Positions 1-7,069 of a stretch of DNA of 25,473 bases are shown piece after piece. The notes under the pieces were generated by a model, which had not been told where the DNA came from, did no database searches, and saw nothing but the letters and a program-made list of their open reading frames with translations. Origin of the DNA: JAHJQZ01 sp963676075 (GTDB lineage Bacteria > Pseudomonadota > Alphaproteobacteria > Rhizobiales > Devosiaceae); NCBI GenBank assembly GCA_963676075.2, contig CAXXNZ010000029.1:1-25473 (forward strand). The letters run 5' to 3'. A program made the translations under genes and the position numbers. How positions within the stretch are numbered: position 1 is the stretch's first letter; the number at the start of each line of letters is the position of its first letter.

Positions 1-101
1 CCCATGACGTCCTTGAGGGCGTAGCGCTCGTCATCGACGCCGGGCAGATCGAAATCCGGCGCCGCAATGCCGAGTTGGGGTTGTTCGAGAATTGCCGCCA
101 T
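1..101 (-). CDS. Redoxin (AhpC/TSA or thioredoxin-like) family protein, N-terminal part only
   Basis: The minus strand opens with ATG at 101 behind a strong ribosome site (GAGGAGG, 7 bases before the ATG) and stays open to the window edge, giving 33 residues. The peptide contains LGIAAPDFDLPGVD followed by RYALKD. This matches the usual N-terminus of redoxins, where an 'APDF-L-G-DG' strand precedes the thioredoxin fold. The catalytic cysteine region lies outside the window, so it cannot be told whether this is a peroxiredoxin or a thioredoxin-like reductase. It is divergent from the SH3b gene array, with about 207 bases between the start codons. The family call is reasonable; the exact function is not determined. 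Confidence 0.7.
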   Translation of the reverse strand, partial: MAAILEQPQLGIAAPDFDLPGVDDERYALKDVM

Positions 102-308
102 CTTCAATACCTCCTCGCAGCACTGATCCGTTCGCGTTCGCGTGGTGCATCTAAACCGGGTTCGTGTCGGAAAGGCGACACCCTCAATTCGCGTGCATCA
201 AGACCGGTCCAGGACTAGACTTGCGCCATCGCGAAATAAAAATGAACCGAAAACGCGATCCGTCTCGTCACATAGGCACACAGAGCGCCAATTACGAGGA
301 GACATTCA

Positions 309-950
309 ATGCGCAATCTCAAGAAAATCACTTTGCTGGCTCTTGCCAGCCTGATTCTCGCCACCGGCAGCACCCTTGCCGCCGCCGGCATCGCCACCGG
401 AGCGGTCAATGTCCGCACCGGCCCGAACACCGGTTTTACCAAGGTCGACAACCCTGTTCTCGGGCGAACAGGTGCAGATCGGCGAGTGCCAGAGCGGCTG
501 GTGCTATATCGAACATGATGGCCCGGATGGTTGGGTCAGCGCCAACTACCTGCAGCCGGCCGGCAGCTCGGGCGGTTCGGGTTCAGGCTCTTCGGGCGAC
601 GACTGCCACTTCAACTGGGTTGTCGGCAAGGGCTTCACCGTCGAATGCAACGGCAACTCCGTCACACTCCCGGGTCCGGGTAGCCTGACGCCCCCGCCGC
701 CCGCTCAGGTGTGCATCTATGACGGTCCCAACTACACCGGCACGCAGCTGTGCGGTCCGGCAGGATCGTCCAGTTCCAACATTCTCGGCTTCTGAACAAC
801 CGCATCACCTCGATCAAGGTCAGTGGCGGCGCCAAGATCAAGCTGTGCCAGAACCCCGGCTACATGGGCTTTTGCAACACCTTCTCGTCCAACGTGCCGC
901 AGCTCGGTTTCCCGCTGAACAACAAGGCCTCGTCCTACAAGACCTGGTAG
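309..950 (+). pseudogene. Secreted SH3b + crystallin/I36-like protein, broken by two compensating frameshifts
   Basis: Starts at ATG 309 behind GAGGAG and encodes a signal peptide, then an SH3b unit (NVRTGPNTGFTKVD). At about 450 one extra A (GAC-AAC-CCT where the paralogue at 3886 implies GAC-ACC-CTG) shifts the frame. The protein continues in the next frame with SGEQVQIGECQSGWCYIEHD and a Gly/Ser-rich linker. At about 791 a missing C (CTTCTGAAC for CTTCCTGAAC) shifts back to the first frame, which runs to the TAG at 950. The repaired product would be about 213 residues, the same build as its neighbour at 3886-4569. As written, translation from 309 stops after 69 residues. The rest is well conserved, so this is either a very recent pseudogene or two sequencing errors. 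The C-terminal part (VCIYDGPNYTG ... IKLCQNPGYMGFC) is a two-motif beta/gamma-crystallin-like or peptidase-inhibitor-I36-like domain. Confidence 0.8.
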
Positions 951-978
951 ACGATCACGACATCAATATCCCGAGGGC

Positions 979-1014
979 CGGAATGCGGATTCGCATTCCG
1001 ACCCCGGTCGTTTT
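979..1014 (+). terminator. Possible terminator after the first SH3b gene
   Basis: A perfect 9-bp inverted repeat (CGGAATGCG, loop GATT, CGCATTCCG; 979-1000) lies 29 bases after the stop codon at 950. A short T run (1011-1014) follows only after 10 more bases, so it is not a textbook intrinsic terminator. Confidence 0.35.
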
Positions 1015-1120
1015 GGGAACGAAAACCGCCAAACCTGATTTATACAACCGTATTTCGGCCTCATCTTTACGAAATGCTCTTTGCCAACGACAATGAGGGA
1101 CCGACGGGAGGGCACCCCCC

Positions 1121-2458
1121 ATGCCAAGAACACTGATCACCACGCTGGCCAGCGCGATTGCCGTGTTGAGCGCGTTTTACGCCGTGCCGGCTTTCGCCGA
1201 CCCGGCCTTTGCCACGCGGAACGTCAATGTGCGGTCCGGCCCGGCCCTGACCTATGAAGCCGTCGACCAGCTCGTGAGCGGCGAACCCGTCGAACGCGGC
1301 AACTGCAATTCTGACGGTTCCTGGTGCTACATCCGGCACGAAGGGACCAATGGCTGGGTCGCTGCCGTGTTCCTTGAGGACAGCCCGTCAGGACTGGATC
1401 CGCAAGAGCCGGAAACCCCGCCTGTCGCCGGCATTGACAACAAGTACAAGGCCAAGAGCATCGTCAATGTCCGCTCCGGCCCCGGCACCAATTATGCAAA
1501 GGTCGACCAGCTCAAGGCCGGCGAGGCAGTGACGCGCGGTCAGTGCACGAGTGACGGCGGCTGGTGCTATGTTAGTCACGATGGCGCCGATGGCTGGGTC
1601 TCGGCCAGCTTCCTGACGCCGGTCTACCAGACTCCGCCGTCCAATCCGCCCAGCGGTGGTGGCGACACCAACACCATCACCCGTGTCGCGTCTTCGGCCG
1701 TCAATGTCCGCACCGGTCCCTCGACCGATTTCAAGATCGTCAGCCGGCTGACCCGGGGAGAGCGCGTCGAGGTTGCGCAGTGCACCTCGGACCGGACCTG
1801 GTGCTATGTCAGCCATGACGGCCCGGACGGCTGGGTCGCGGCCAACTACCTCCGCACGCCCGGCTCCGGCAATAACGGCGGAAACACCGGCGGCAATACG
1901 GGTGGCGGCAACGGTGGCAATACCGGCGGCAACCCGAACCCGCCCACCACCACGACGCAAAAGATCGCCACTGCCATTGCCAGCATGCCGGTACGCAACG
2001 CCCCGACCCTGTTCACATCGACGGCCGGTCAGCTCTCACGCGGCCAGAAGGTGACCGTCGACCAGTGCAGCGACGACGGCTACTGGTGCCATGTCGTCGG
2101 CGATTCGGTGAACGGGTGGGTCCCGGCGGCCTTCCTCAACATCACCGAGGTCAAAGTGCCGGCGACGCAGCCAAGCACCAAGGCAATGACCGCCGCGCAG
2201 ACCCAGCTTCACCGCATGCCGGGCAACCAGTCCCAGGTCGTGGCAAGCCTGCCCGTGAACGCCCGCGTCGACGTCCAGCGTTGCGGTCCGGCCGGAAACT
2301 GGTGCCAGGTCACATATGGCCAGCAGAGCGGCTGGATCGAAGCAGCAATGCTCAAGCCGGTTGAAGCGACGCCAACGCAACCGCCCACCGGACAGCAGCC
2401 CGACAATTCGGTCTGCATTACCGGTTTCGGCGGCATCCAGTTCTGCGTGACGCCGTAG
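1121..2458 (+). CDS. Secreted protein with five SH3b domains
   Basis: 445 residues starting at ATG 1121 behind GGGAGGG. Residues 1-26 form a signal peptide (cleavage likely after AFA), so the product acts outside the cytoplasm. Five bacterial SH3b units follow at about 31-85, 109-165, 187-244, 281-339 and 356-411. The first three are canonical (NVRSGP/NVRTGP ... WCY-x2-H-GWV), and the last two are diverged (WCHV..NGWV, WCQV..GWI). Every unit carries a Cys pair spaced exactly seven residues apart (62/69, 142/149, 221/228, 316/323, 388/395), suggesting one disulfide per domain. Pro- and Gly/Asn-rich linkers separate units; 249-272 is nearly all G, N and T. The short C-terminal tail has one more Cys pair (432/442). 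SH3b domains often bind peptidoglycan or other cell-envelope ligands. No catalytic domain is present, so a structural or binding role is inferred. Confidence 0.85.
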   Translation: MPRTLITTLASAIAVLSAFYAVPAFADPAFATRNVNVRSGPALTYEAVDQLVSGEPVERGNCNSDGSWCYIRHEGTNGWVAAVFLEDSPSGLDPQEPETPPVAGIDNKYKAKSIVNVRSGPGTNYAKVDQLKAGEAVTRGQCTSDGGWCYVSHDGADGWVSASFLTPVYQTPPSNPPSGGGDTNTITRVASSAVNVRTGPSTDFKIVSRLTRGERVEVAQCTSDRTWCYVSHDGPDGWVAANYLRTPGSGNNGGNTGGNTGGGNGGNTGGNPNPPTTTTQKIATAIASMPVRNAPTLFTSTAGQLSRGQKVTVDQCSDDGYWCHVVGDSVNGWVPAAFLNITEVKVPATQPSTKAMTAAQTQLHRMPGNQSQVVASLPVNARVDVQRCGPAGNWCQVTYGQQSGWIEAAMLKPVEATPTQPPTGQQPDNSVCITGFGGIQFCVTP

Positions 2459-2474
2459 ACCTGACCCGACACCA

Positions 2475-2510
2475 AGCACCGGGCGGACGTTCCTCGTTCC
2501 GCCCGGTGCT
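2475..2510 (+). terminator. Long hairpin after the five-SH3b gene
   Basis: A perfect 13-bp inverted repeat (AGCACCGGGCGGA at 2475-2487, its complement at 2498-2510) with a 10-base loop, 17 bases after the stop codon. There is no T run after it, so it is either a weak terminator or a 3'-end stabilising hairpin. Confidence 0.45.
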
Positions 2511-2699
2511 CGCGGTTCGTTGGTCCCGCCGCGCCTTCGGTACGGCCTGACAGCGTAACATCGCCCCCCGAGCTTGCTGAAACCGGGGCATCCCAGCCAC
2601 ACACCGGTGGCTTTTTATCGATTGCGGCGTTGAAGGGGTTGGAGCGCGGACAATCTCTTTGTACAAGTTTCGGGCACAACTCATGTCAGGAAGCCCATC

Positions 2700-3266
2700 A
2701 TGCGTCGCCCTGCCCTGCTCCGCGCAATCTTGATCGCTCTGGTCACTTTCGTACTGGCGCCCGCAGCGGCGCTTGCCGGCACGCCCGCGTGGCTTTTGAG
2801 CGACGCCAACATGGCTGCCGGCCCCGGCCCCGAATACAAAAGCGTTGGCGCAGGCGCCGAAGGCGCGCTGGTTACTGTCGAGCGGTGCACTCGCGGCTAT
2901 TGCAACATCGACTTCGAAGGCAGGACCGGTTGGGTAGCGCTCGATCACCTGAGCTTCGGCATTGATGCCAAGGCCATGTGGTCCGGCCCGCACTTCAACG
3001 TCAAAAGTGGCAATGGCAGCGTCTGCCTTTACACCGGCGCCAATTACTCCGGCGATTACCTGTGCCGCGATTCCGGTTTCGTGGTCTCCGACTTCGCCGT
3101 TACCGGGCTCGACAACCTGTTCACCTCGGTGAAGGTCATCGGCGACGCCTCGGTCATGGTGTGCCGCGACCTCAATTTCACCTCCTATTGCGAGACGATC
3201 ACCAAGGACACGCCGAAGCTCAACCGCTATCTGGCCCGGAACGTTTCGAGCGTCCGCGTCTATTGA
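2700..3266 (+). CDS. Secreted SH3b + crystallin/I36-like protein
   Basis: 188 residues with a signal peptide (residues 1-26, ending ALA before GTP). A diverged SH3b unit (28-83) keeps the AGPGPEYKSVG turn, the RCTRGYC Cys pair and the RTGWVALDHL ending. The C-terminal domain (about 107-188) starts VCLYTGANYSGDYLC and has a second motif MVCRDLNFTSYC. This is the paired 'x-C-x-Y-...-N-Y-x-G' pattern of bacterial beta/gamma-crystallin or peptidase inhibitor I36 domains. It ends with SVRVY, like its neighbour's SALSVF. The start is ATG 2700 with AGGAAG upstream. It is one of three genes in this array with the same two-domain plan. The function is unknown; extracytoplasmic binding or protease inhibition are the obvious options from the family. 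Confidence 0.8.
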   Translation: MRRPALLRAILIALVTFVLAPAAALAGTPAWLLSDANMAAGPGPEYKSVGAGAEGALVTVERCTRGYCNIDFEGRTGWVALDHLSFGIDAKAMWSGPHFNVKSGNGSVCLYTGANYSGDYLCRDSGFVVSDFAVTGLDNLFTSVKVIGDASVMVCRDLNFTSYCETITKDTPKLNRYLARNVSSVRVY

Positions 3267-3274
3267 TGATGCCC

Positions 3275-3297
3275 CGCGGCGGCCGGCGGCCGCCGCG
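3275..3297 (+). terminator. GC-only hairpin after the 2700-3266 gene
   Basis: A perfect 10-bp inverted repeat (CGCGGCGGCC / GGCCGCCGCG) with a 3-base loop, 8 bases after the stop codon. There is no T run. It could halt or stabilise the 3' end; evidence for true termination is weak. Confidence 0.35.
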
Positions 3298-3359
3298 CCA
3301 TTAGCCATGAACCGAGTTCGCACTTGCCGCCACGCCCGTGTCGCGGTCATCCTCGGATC

Positions 3360-3731
3360 ATGACACGCACCACCACAGTCGCCCTGATCGCCCTTTTGTC
3401 TGCCCTTGGCCTTACCGGCCCGGTTTCCGCCGGCGAGTCGATGTCGGCCAGCGTCCGGCTCAATGTCCGCGGCGGTCCGGGGCTTGAGCATCAGGTGCTC
3501 GACACGCTGCAAAAGGGCGAGCGCGTGCTTGTCACCCAGTGCCGGGACCAGTGGTGCCAGATCACCCATGTCGGCATCAATGGCTGGGTCTATGCCCCCT
3601 ATCTGGTGTCGGCGCAGTTCTCCGAGACCTGGAGCGCCCGCTCGCAGAATCTGCCGGCCACGCTGCCCAACGACACCGCGTCGGGCATCTCACCCGATGT
3701 CTCCATCGGCCTCGGACGGCCCCGTTACTGA
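3360..3731 (+). CDS. Small secreted single-SH3b protein
   Basis: 123 residues from ATG 3360. An in-frame codon at 3324 would add 12 residues ahead of the signal peptide and is unlikely. Residues 1-24 are a signal peptide (cleavage probably after VSA). One SH3b unit covers about 28-82, with LNVRGGPGLEHQVLD, the QCRDQWCQI Cys pair and NGWVYAPYL. The remaining 40 residues are a low-complexity tail rich in Ser, Thr, Asn and Pro. This is the only member of the array with neither extra SH3b units nor the crystallin-like domain. No good Shine-Dalgarno precedes 3360; an 18-codon open frame at 3307-3363 ends in an ATGA overlap with this start, which might allow coupled translation. Confidence 0.75.
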   Translation: MTRTTTVALIALLSALGLTGPVSAGESMSASVRLNVRGGPGLEHQVLDTLQKGERVLVTQCRDQWCQITHVGINGWVYAPYLVSAQFSETWSARSQNLPATLPNDTASGISPDVSIGLGRPRY

Positions 3732-3885
3732 GCTGCAGTCCTCGCAGAAGCGCGTACGCCTCGCCGGACTTGCCCCTTTGCCCCGTCAGTCCAACCGAAG
3801 CTGAGCGGCATGTTCACGCCCGGTTCAGACGCGTTTTGCCAATGTCCTGTCACGCTGAACGCAACAGCAACGGGAGACATGATCC

Positions 3886-4569
3886 ATGCACATCGGCAAA
3901 AAGATCGCCACTGCCATCACCGCCACCGCCTTTGTCGTGCTGAGCGCCGGATCGGCCCTCGCCGTTCCGGGCCAGGCCACAGGCAACGTCAATGTCCGCA
4001 TCGGCCCAGGCACCGGCTACAATCGGGTCGACACGCTCCATTCGGGCGAACGCGTCGATGTCAAGCAGTGCCAGGGCGGCTGGTGCTATATCGAACACTC
4101 CGGCCCGGATGGCTGGGTAAGCGCCAATTACCTGAGCAGGACCACCTATAATGGCGGCAATTCAGGCGGGTACTCTGGCGGCAATTCGGGCAGAAGCTCC
4201 GACCCCAATGTCGGCTTTTCCTTCGGGTTTGGCTCGGACGGCTCGCATTTCGGCTTCTCGATCGGCAACCAGCCTTCCCGTCCCGGCTGGAACAACAACT
4301 GGCCGTCGCCGCGGCCCGTGTCCAAGGTGTGCTTCTATTCCGGCAAGAACTACACCGGACACCGGTTCTGCATGAACTCCGGCAGCTCGCGCAGAACCTT
4401 CGGTCCGGTCTGGAACGACAAGATCTCCTCGGTCCGCGTCTTCGGCGATGCCTCGGTGAAGATGTGCCAGCACTCCAACTTCGGTGGCTACTGCCGCGTC
4501 ACCAGCCGGAACGAGCGGGCGCTCGGCCCCTGGCTCAACAACCAGATTTCGGCGCTGTCTGTGTTCTAG
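3886..4569 (+). CDS. Secreted SH3b + crystallin/I36-like protein
   Basis: 227 residues from ATG 3886 (GGGAGA upstream). Signal peptide 1-26 ends ALA before VPG. The SH3b unit at about 29-83 has NVRIGPGTGYNRVD, the QCQGGWCYIEH Cys pair and DGWVSANYL. A long Gly/Ser/Asn linker (84-145) contains GGNSGGYSGGNSG and FGFGSDGSHFGFS. The C-terminal crystallin/I36-like domain (about 146-227) holds two motifs, VCFYSGKNYTGHRFC and MCQHSNFGGYC. It is the closest intact relative of the broken gene at 309-950 and the best guide to that gene's original frame. It is the last gene of the array and is followed by a strong terminator. Confidence 0.85.
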   Translation: MHIGKKIATAITATAFVVLSAGSALAVPGQATGNVNVRIGPGTGYNRVDTLHSGERVDVKQCQGGWCYIEHSGPDGWVSANYLSRTTYNGGNSGGYSGGNSGRSSDPNVGFSFGFGSDGSHFGFSIGNQPSRPGWNNNWPSPRPVSKVCFYSGKNYTGHRFCMNSGSSRRTFGPVWNDKISSVRVFGDASVKMCQHSNFGGYCRVTSRNERALGPWLNNQISALSVF

Positions 4570-4596
4570 ATAGCACGATCCTCCCAGCCTCGTTTC

Positions 4597-4623
4597 GCCC
4601 GCCGGTCCTGCCGGCGGGCTTTT
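4597..4623 (+). terminator. Intrinsic terminator closing the SH3b array
   Basis: A 9-bp perfect stem (GCCCGCCGG / CCGGCGGGC) with a 5-base loop, followed directly by TTTT, 27 bases after the stop codon. This is a standard rho-independent terminator. Confidence 0.85.
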
Positions 4624-4669
4624 CCTTGTGGCGCAGCCGGCCGCCGACACCCGGTTCGGATCGCAACAC

Positions 4670-5326
4670 ATGCGGCATTTCGCTTTGACGCCGGCATGCC
4701 ATTCGTTCTACATCCCCGCTCCGGCCCTTTCGCTTCATCCTCCAAAGCCAACAGGACCCAACCCATTGCCTCAAGACATCGTTCTGCCCGACGATTCGAC
4801 CCGCCCCGAACCGCCAGTTCTTGACGACCTTACCGAAGCCGAGCGCGAGCCCGGTCGTCACCTCGCCATGATCCACGACCACCACCGCCAGAACATGAAG
4901 ATTCTGCGCGGTCTCATCGCATCGGCGCGCGCCGGCTCCCTGTCCGCAACCGAGCTCGCCGAAAGCGCCAACACGCTGTCGATCCTCGACAATTACCGGC
5001 GCTTCGGGTCACTGTGCGGTCAGCACTGCCAGATCGTTCACACCCACCATTCGATCGAGGACGCCTACATGTTCCCCGAACTGAGCGAGAAGGCGCAGGC
5101 CTTCCGCCGCGTCGTCAATCGCCTTGTCGAGGAACATGAAGTCGTCCACGCCCTGCTGCTCAAGCTTGTCGATGAACTCAACACGCTTATCCAGACGCCG
5201 TCTCCGGCGGGGTTCGATACCGCGGTCGCGACCTACGAACAGCTCGAAACGCTGCTGTTGTCGCATTTCTCGTATGAGGAACGCTCTATCGGCCCGGCGC
5301 TCGGCCGCTTCGGTGTCGGCGTCTGA
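4670..5326 (+). CDS. Hemerythrin HHE domain protein
   Basis: A four-helix hemerythrin-like protein. Expected metal-ligand motifs appear in order: IHDHHRQNMK, then HCQIVHTHHSIEDAYMFPEL, then VEEHEVVHALLLKL, and finally LLLSHFSYEERSIGPAL. This His/Glu set is that of bacterial HHE proteins that bind a di-iron centre, used in oxygen or nitric-oxide sensing, storage or detoxification. The start is uncertain. ATG 4670 is the first ATG after the terminator, but the peptide up to about residue 32 is Pro-rich and unlike a helix. A TTG at 4766, with AGGA about 10 bases upstream, begins LPQDIVLPDD and may be the true start (186 residues). The gene is convergent with the PAS gene, 45 bases away. Confidence 0.8.
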   Translation: MRHFALTPACHSFYIPAPALSLHPPKPTGPNPLPQDIVLPDDSTRPEPPVLDDLTEAEREPGRHLAMIHDHHRQNMKILRGLIASARAGSLSATELAESANTLSILDNYRRFGSLCGQHCQIVHTHHSIEDAYMFPELSEKAQAFRRVVNRLVEEHEVVHALLLKLVDELNTLIQTPSPAGFDTAVATYEQLETLLLSHFSYEERSIGPALGRFGVGV

Positions 5327-5371
5327 GAGCGAGCCGGACGGTCAAATCCCAAGCAGTCGTGCGCGGCTCGG

Positions 5372-6358
5372 TTACCAGCGCATGACCTCGCGCTTCGGAA
5401 CGCGCGGCGCGCCATCCAGAAACGAAGCCGCCTTTTTGGTGGCTTTGGCGGTTGGACGTTTGGCGCCATGGTGAACGGACGTCGCGCGCGGCGCAAGATT
5501 GTCGACGACCTGCCCGAACAGGTTGGCGATCTCGGTCAGTGTCGGATCGAGCGCATGGGGCTTGTCCGGCGGAGTGATCATGATGATGATCCCGCCAATT
5601 TCTTCGGTCGAGGTCCGCCACGGGAAAATCGCGGCTCCGTGTTCAGTGGTCGTGCGCTTTTCCGAGGCGGAATAGGAGACCTGAGAATAGATCGTCTCGC
5701 CTGCCAGGGCACTGTCATTGTGCTGGCGGAATTTTTCGGGAAGGTCGGGCATCACCTCGTAATGGTTCTTGCCGATCAGCTCATGGGCCGGCGCCAGTCG
5801 ATGAAACTCGACCCAGGACGGACTGACTTCAAGATAGTGCATGTTGCGGTCGAGAACGGCCAAAGGACCAGGCGAATGGGAAATGATCGAGCGCACCAGC
5901 CGGCTCCGGCCTTCGGCAACATCCTTTTCCGAGTAGCGATCGGTGACGTCCTTCAAAATGCCGTAGAGCGCCACGGTTTCGCCGGCCACATTGACTTCGA
6001 CGGACGAAGCAGCCTCGACCAGGCGGATTTCACCATTTTTGCGCACGAGGCGCAGCACGAAGGTGTATCCGACCTGGTTCTCTATTGAGTTGACGACCAG
6101 CCAAGCCACCGTACGCGCGTCATCGGGATGATAGACGCGAATGGCTTCATTGAGATCAACAGGCCCGTCACTCGGCTCCATGCCGTGGATTTCGAAAACG
6201 CGTGGCGACCAGAAGGCGACGCCCCGCTTGACATCCACACGCCAGTTGCCGATGCCCTGGGTCTGGGACACAAGCGCCATAAGCTTGTCCGCGTCGCCGA
6301 TCGACGGTTCGAAGGTCACCGGCTTTTCAAGTATTACGGACGAAAGGTGTTTGAGCAT
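5372..6358 (-). CDS. Tandem-PAS protein without an obvious output domain
   Basis: 328 residues from ATG 6358. The first PAS domain (about 25-145) is of the PAS_3 kind: IGNWRVDVKRGVAFWSPRVFEIHGM, then IRVYHPDDARTV and a C-cap ending YGILKDVTDR. A second PAS domain (about 150-270) includes ISHSPGPLAVLDRNMHYLEVSPSWVEFH and LIGKNHYEVMPDLPEKFRQ. The remaining 60 residues are basic and low in complexity. I see no histidine kinase, GGDEF, EAL or DNA-binding motif, so it may act as a free sensory partner or be a shortened member of a PAS-kinase family. There is no adjacent partner gene on the same strand; its neighbours are the hemerythrin gene (convergent) and a cold-shock gene upstream. Confidence 0.75.
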   Translation of the reverse strand: MLKHLSSVILEKPVTFEPSIGDADKLMALVSQTQGIGNWRVDVKRGVAFWSPRVFEIHGMEPSDGPVDLNEAIRVYHPDDARTVAWLVVNSIENQVGYTFVLRLVRKNGEIRLVEAASSVEVNVAGETVALYGILKDVTDRYSEKDVAEGRSRLVRSIISHSPGPLAVLDRNMHYLEVSPSWVEFHRLAPAHELIGKNHYEVMPDLPEKFRQHNDSALAGETIYSQVSYSASEKRTTTEHGAAIFPWRTSTEEIGGIIIMITPPDKPHALDPTLTEIANLFGQVVDNLAPRATSVHHGAKRPTAKATKKAASFLDGAPRVPKREVMRW

Positions 6359-6475
6359 TGGTGCACTCTGCTAAATCCAAACAGAAAGACACCAGATTTC
6401 GCCGCAAAAATCTGAAAAAATACTGCAACGCGCCCTTGCATTTGACGCAGATTCTAATAAATCCACGACTAATAC

Positions 6476-6506
6476 AAAAAGCCCGCCGGCAGAACCGGCG
6501 GGCTTT
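6476..6506 (-). terminator. Intrinsic terminator of the first cold-shock gene
   Basis: A 9-bp perfect stem (GCCCGCCGG / CCGGCGGGC) with a 5-base loop, flanked on the left by AAAAA (a U run on the minus strand) and on the right by TTT. It lies 45 bases past the stop codon of the cold-shock gene. The stem is the same sequence as that of the 4597 terminator and could work in both directions. Confidence 0.85.
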
Positions 6507-6550
6507 CGATGTTCGTTTCGCGCGCCGTCAGCCGGCGCAGCGCATTGGGC

Positions 6551-6760
6551 TTAGTCAGCCGGCTGCAGGTTCACTGCAGACTTGCGGCCGTCACGGCCGG
6601 CTTCGAGCTCATAAGTCACCTTCTGGCCCTCGTTGAGGGTCGACATGCCGGCGCGCTCGACGGCAGAGATGTGCACGAATGCGTCCTTGGAGCCGTCGTC
6701 CGGGGTGATGAAGCCAAAGCCCTTGGTGGTGTTGAAGAATTTGACGGTGCCGGTGATCAT
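6551..6760 (-). CDS. CspA-family cold-shock protein
   Basis: 69 residues, the standard length for a single cold-shock domain. It starts MITGTVKFFN, carries the RNP1 motif KGFGFI and the RNP2-type motif AFVHIS, and ends in a normal OB-fold strand. It binds single-stranded RNA/DNA and acts as an RNA chaperone. ATG 6760 is preceded by AAAGGA at suitable spacing. It is about 80% similar by eye to the second copy at 9768-9977. It has its own terminator, so it is transcribed as a single gene. Confidence 0.95.
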   Translation of the reverse strand: MITGTVKFFNTTKGFGFITPDDGSKDAFVHISAVERAGMSTLNEGQKVTYELEAGRDGRKSAVNLQPAD

Positions 6761-7069
6761 GGCATCTGGTCCTTTGTAGTGCTCGCTCTGTTCAGGTGCG
6801 AGACGGTTTCCCAGGCACAACATGTGCGTGGGATTCAACGTTCGCGTGATCAGGGGAAGCCAAGCAATCCGGCAAGCCGGGCAGTTCAGACAGCCAAAGA
6901 CGGCAGCAACGTGTGGCCGGGCATATGAAAGCATAGCGGCAAAAAGTCAAGCGCGTTGATGAGGTTCCGCGATCCTGCCGGGGACAGAAAGCGGCGGAAA
7001 CACGCCTGTCCCCGCCGGCTTTGAAACCCGCGAAACCGGCCCGATCCGGGCCTCTCCGCAGCTTCGTTC
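6761..7069. other. Intergenic: cold-shock gene leader and PPK2 3' end
   Basis: 309 bases without a gene I can support. The left part must carry the promoter and 5' leader of the cold-shock gene. An 8-bp inverted repeat (GGGGACAG / CTGTCCCC, 6980-7013) with an 18-base loop sits in the middle. No clear -35/-10 pair stands out. Confidence 0.5.
7038..7052 (-). terminator. Possible terminator of the PPK2 gene
   Basis: A 6-bp GC-only stem (GGCCCG / CGGGCC) with a 3-base loop, 17 bases beyond the PPK2 stop codon. On the minus strand it is followed by GGTTTCGCGGGTTTC, so the T content is moderate and broken up. Confidence 0.35.

Noticed and set aside
3307..3363. 18-codon leader peptide before the small SH3b gene
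   Set aside because: No ribosome site is visible and the peptide is ordinary; the ATGA overlap alone is not enough to call a gene.
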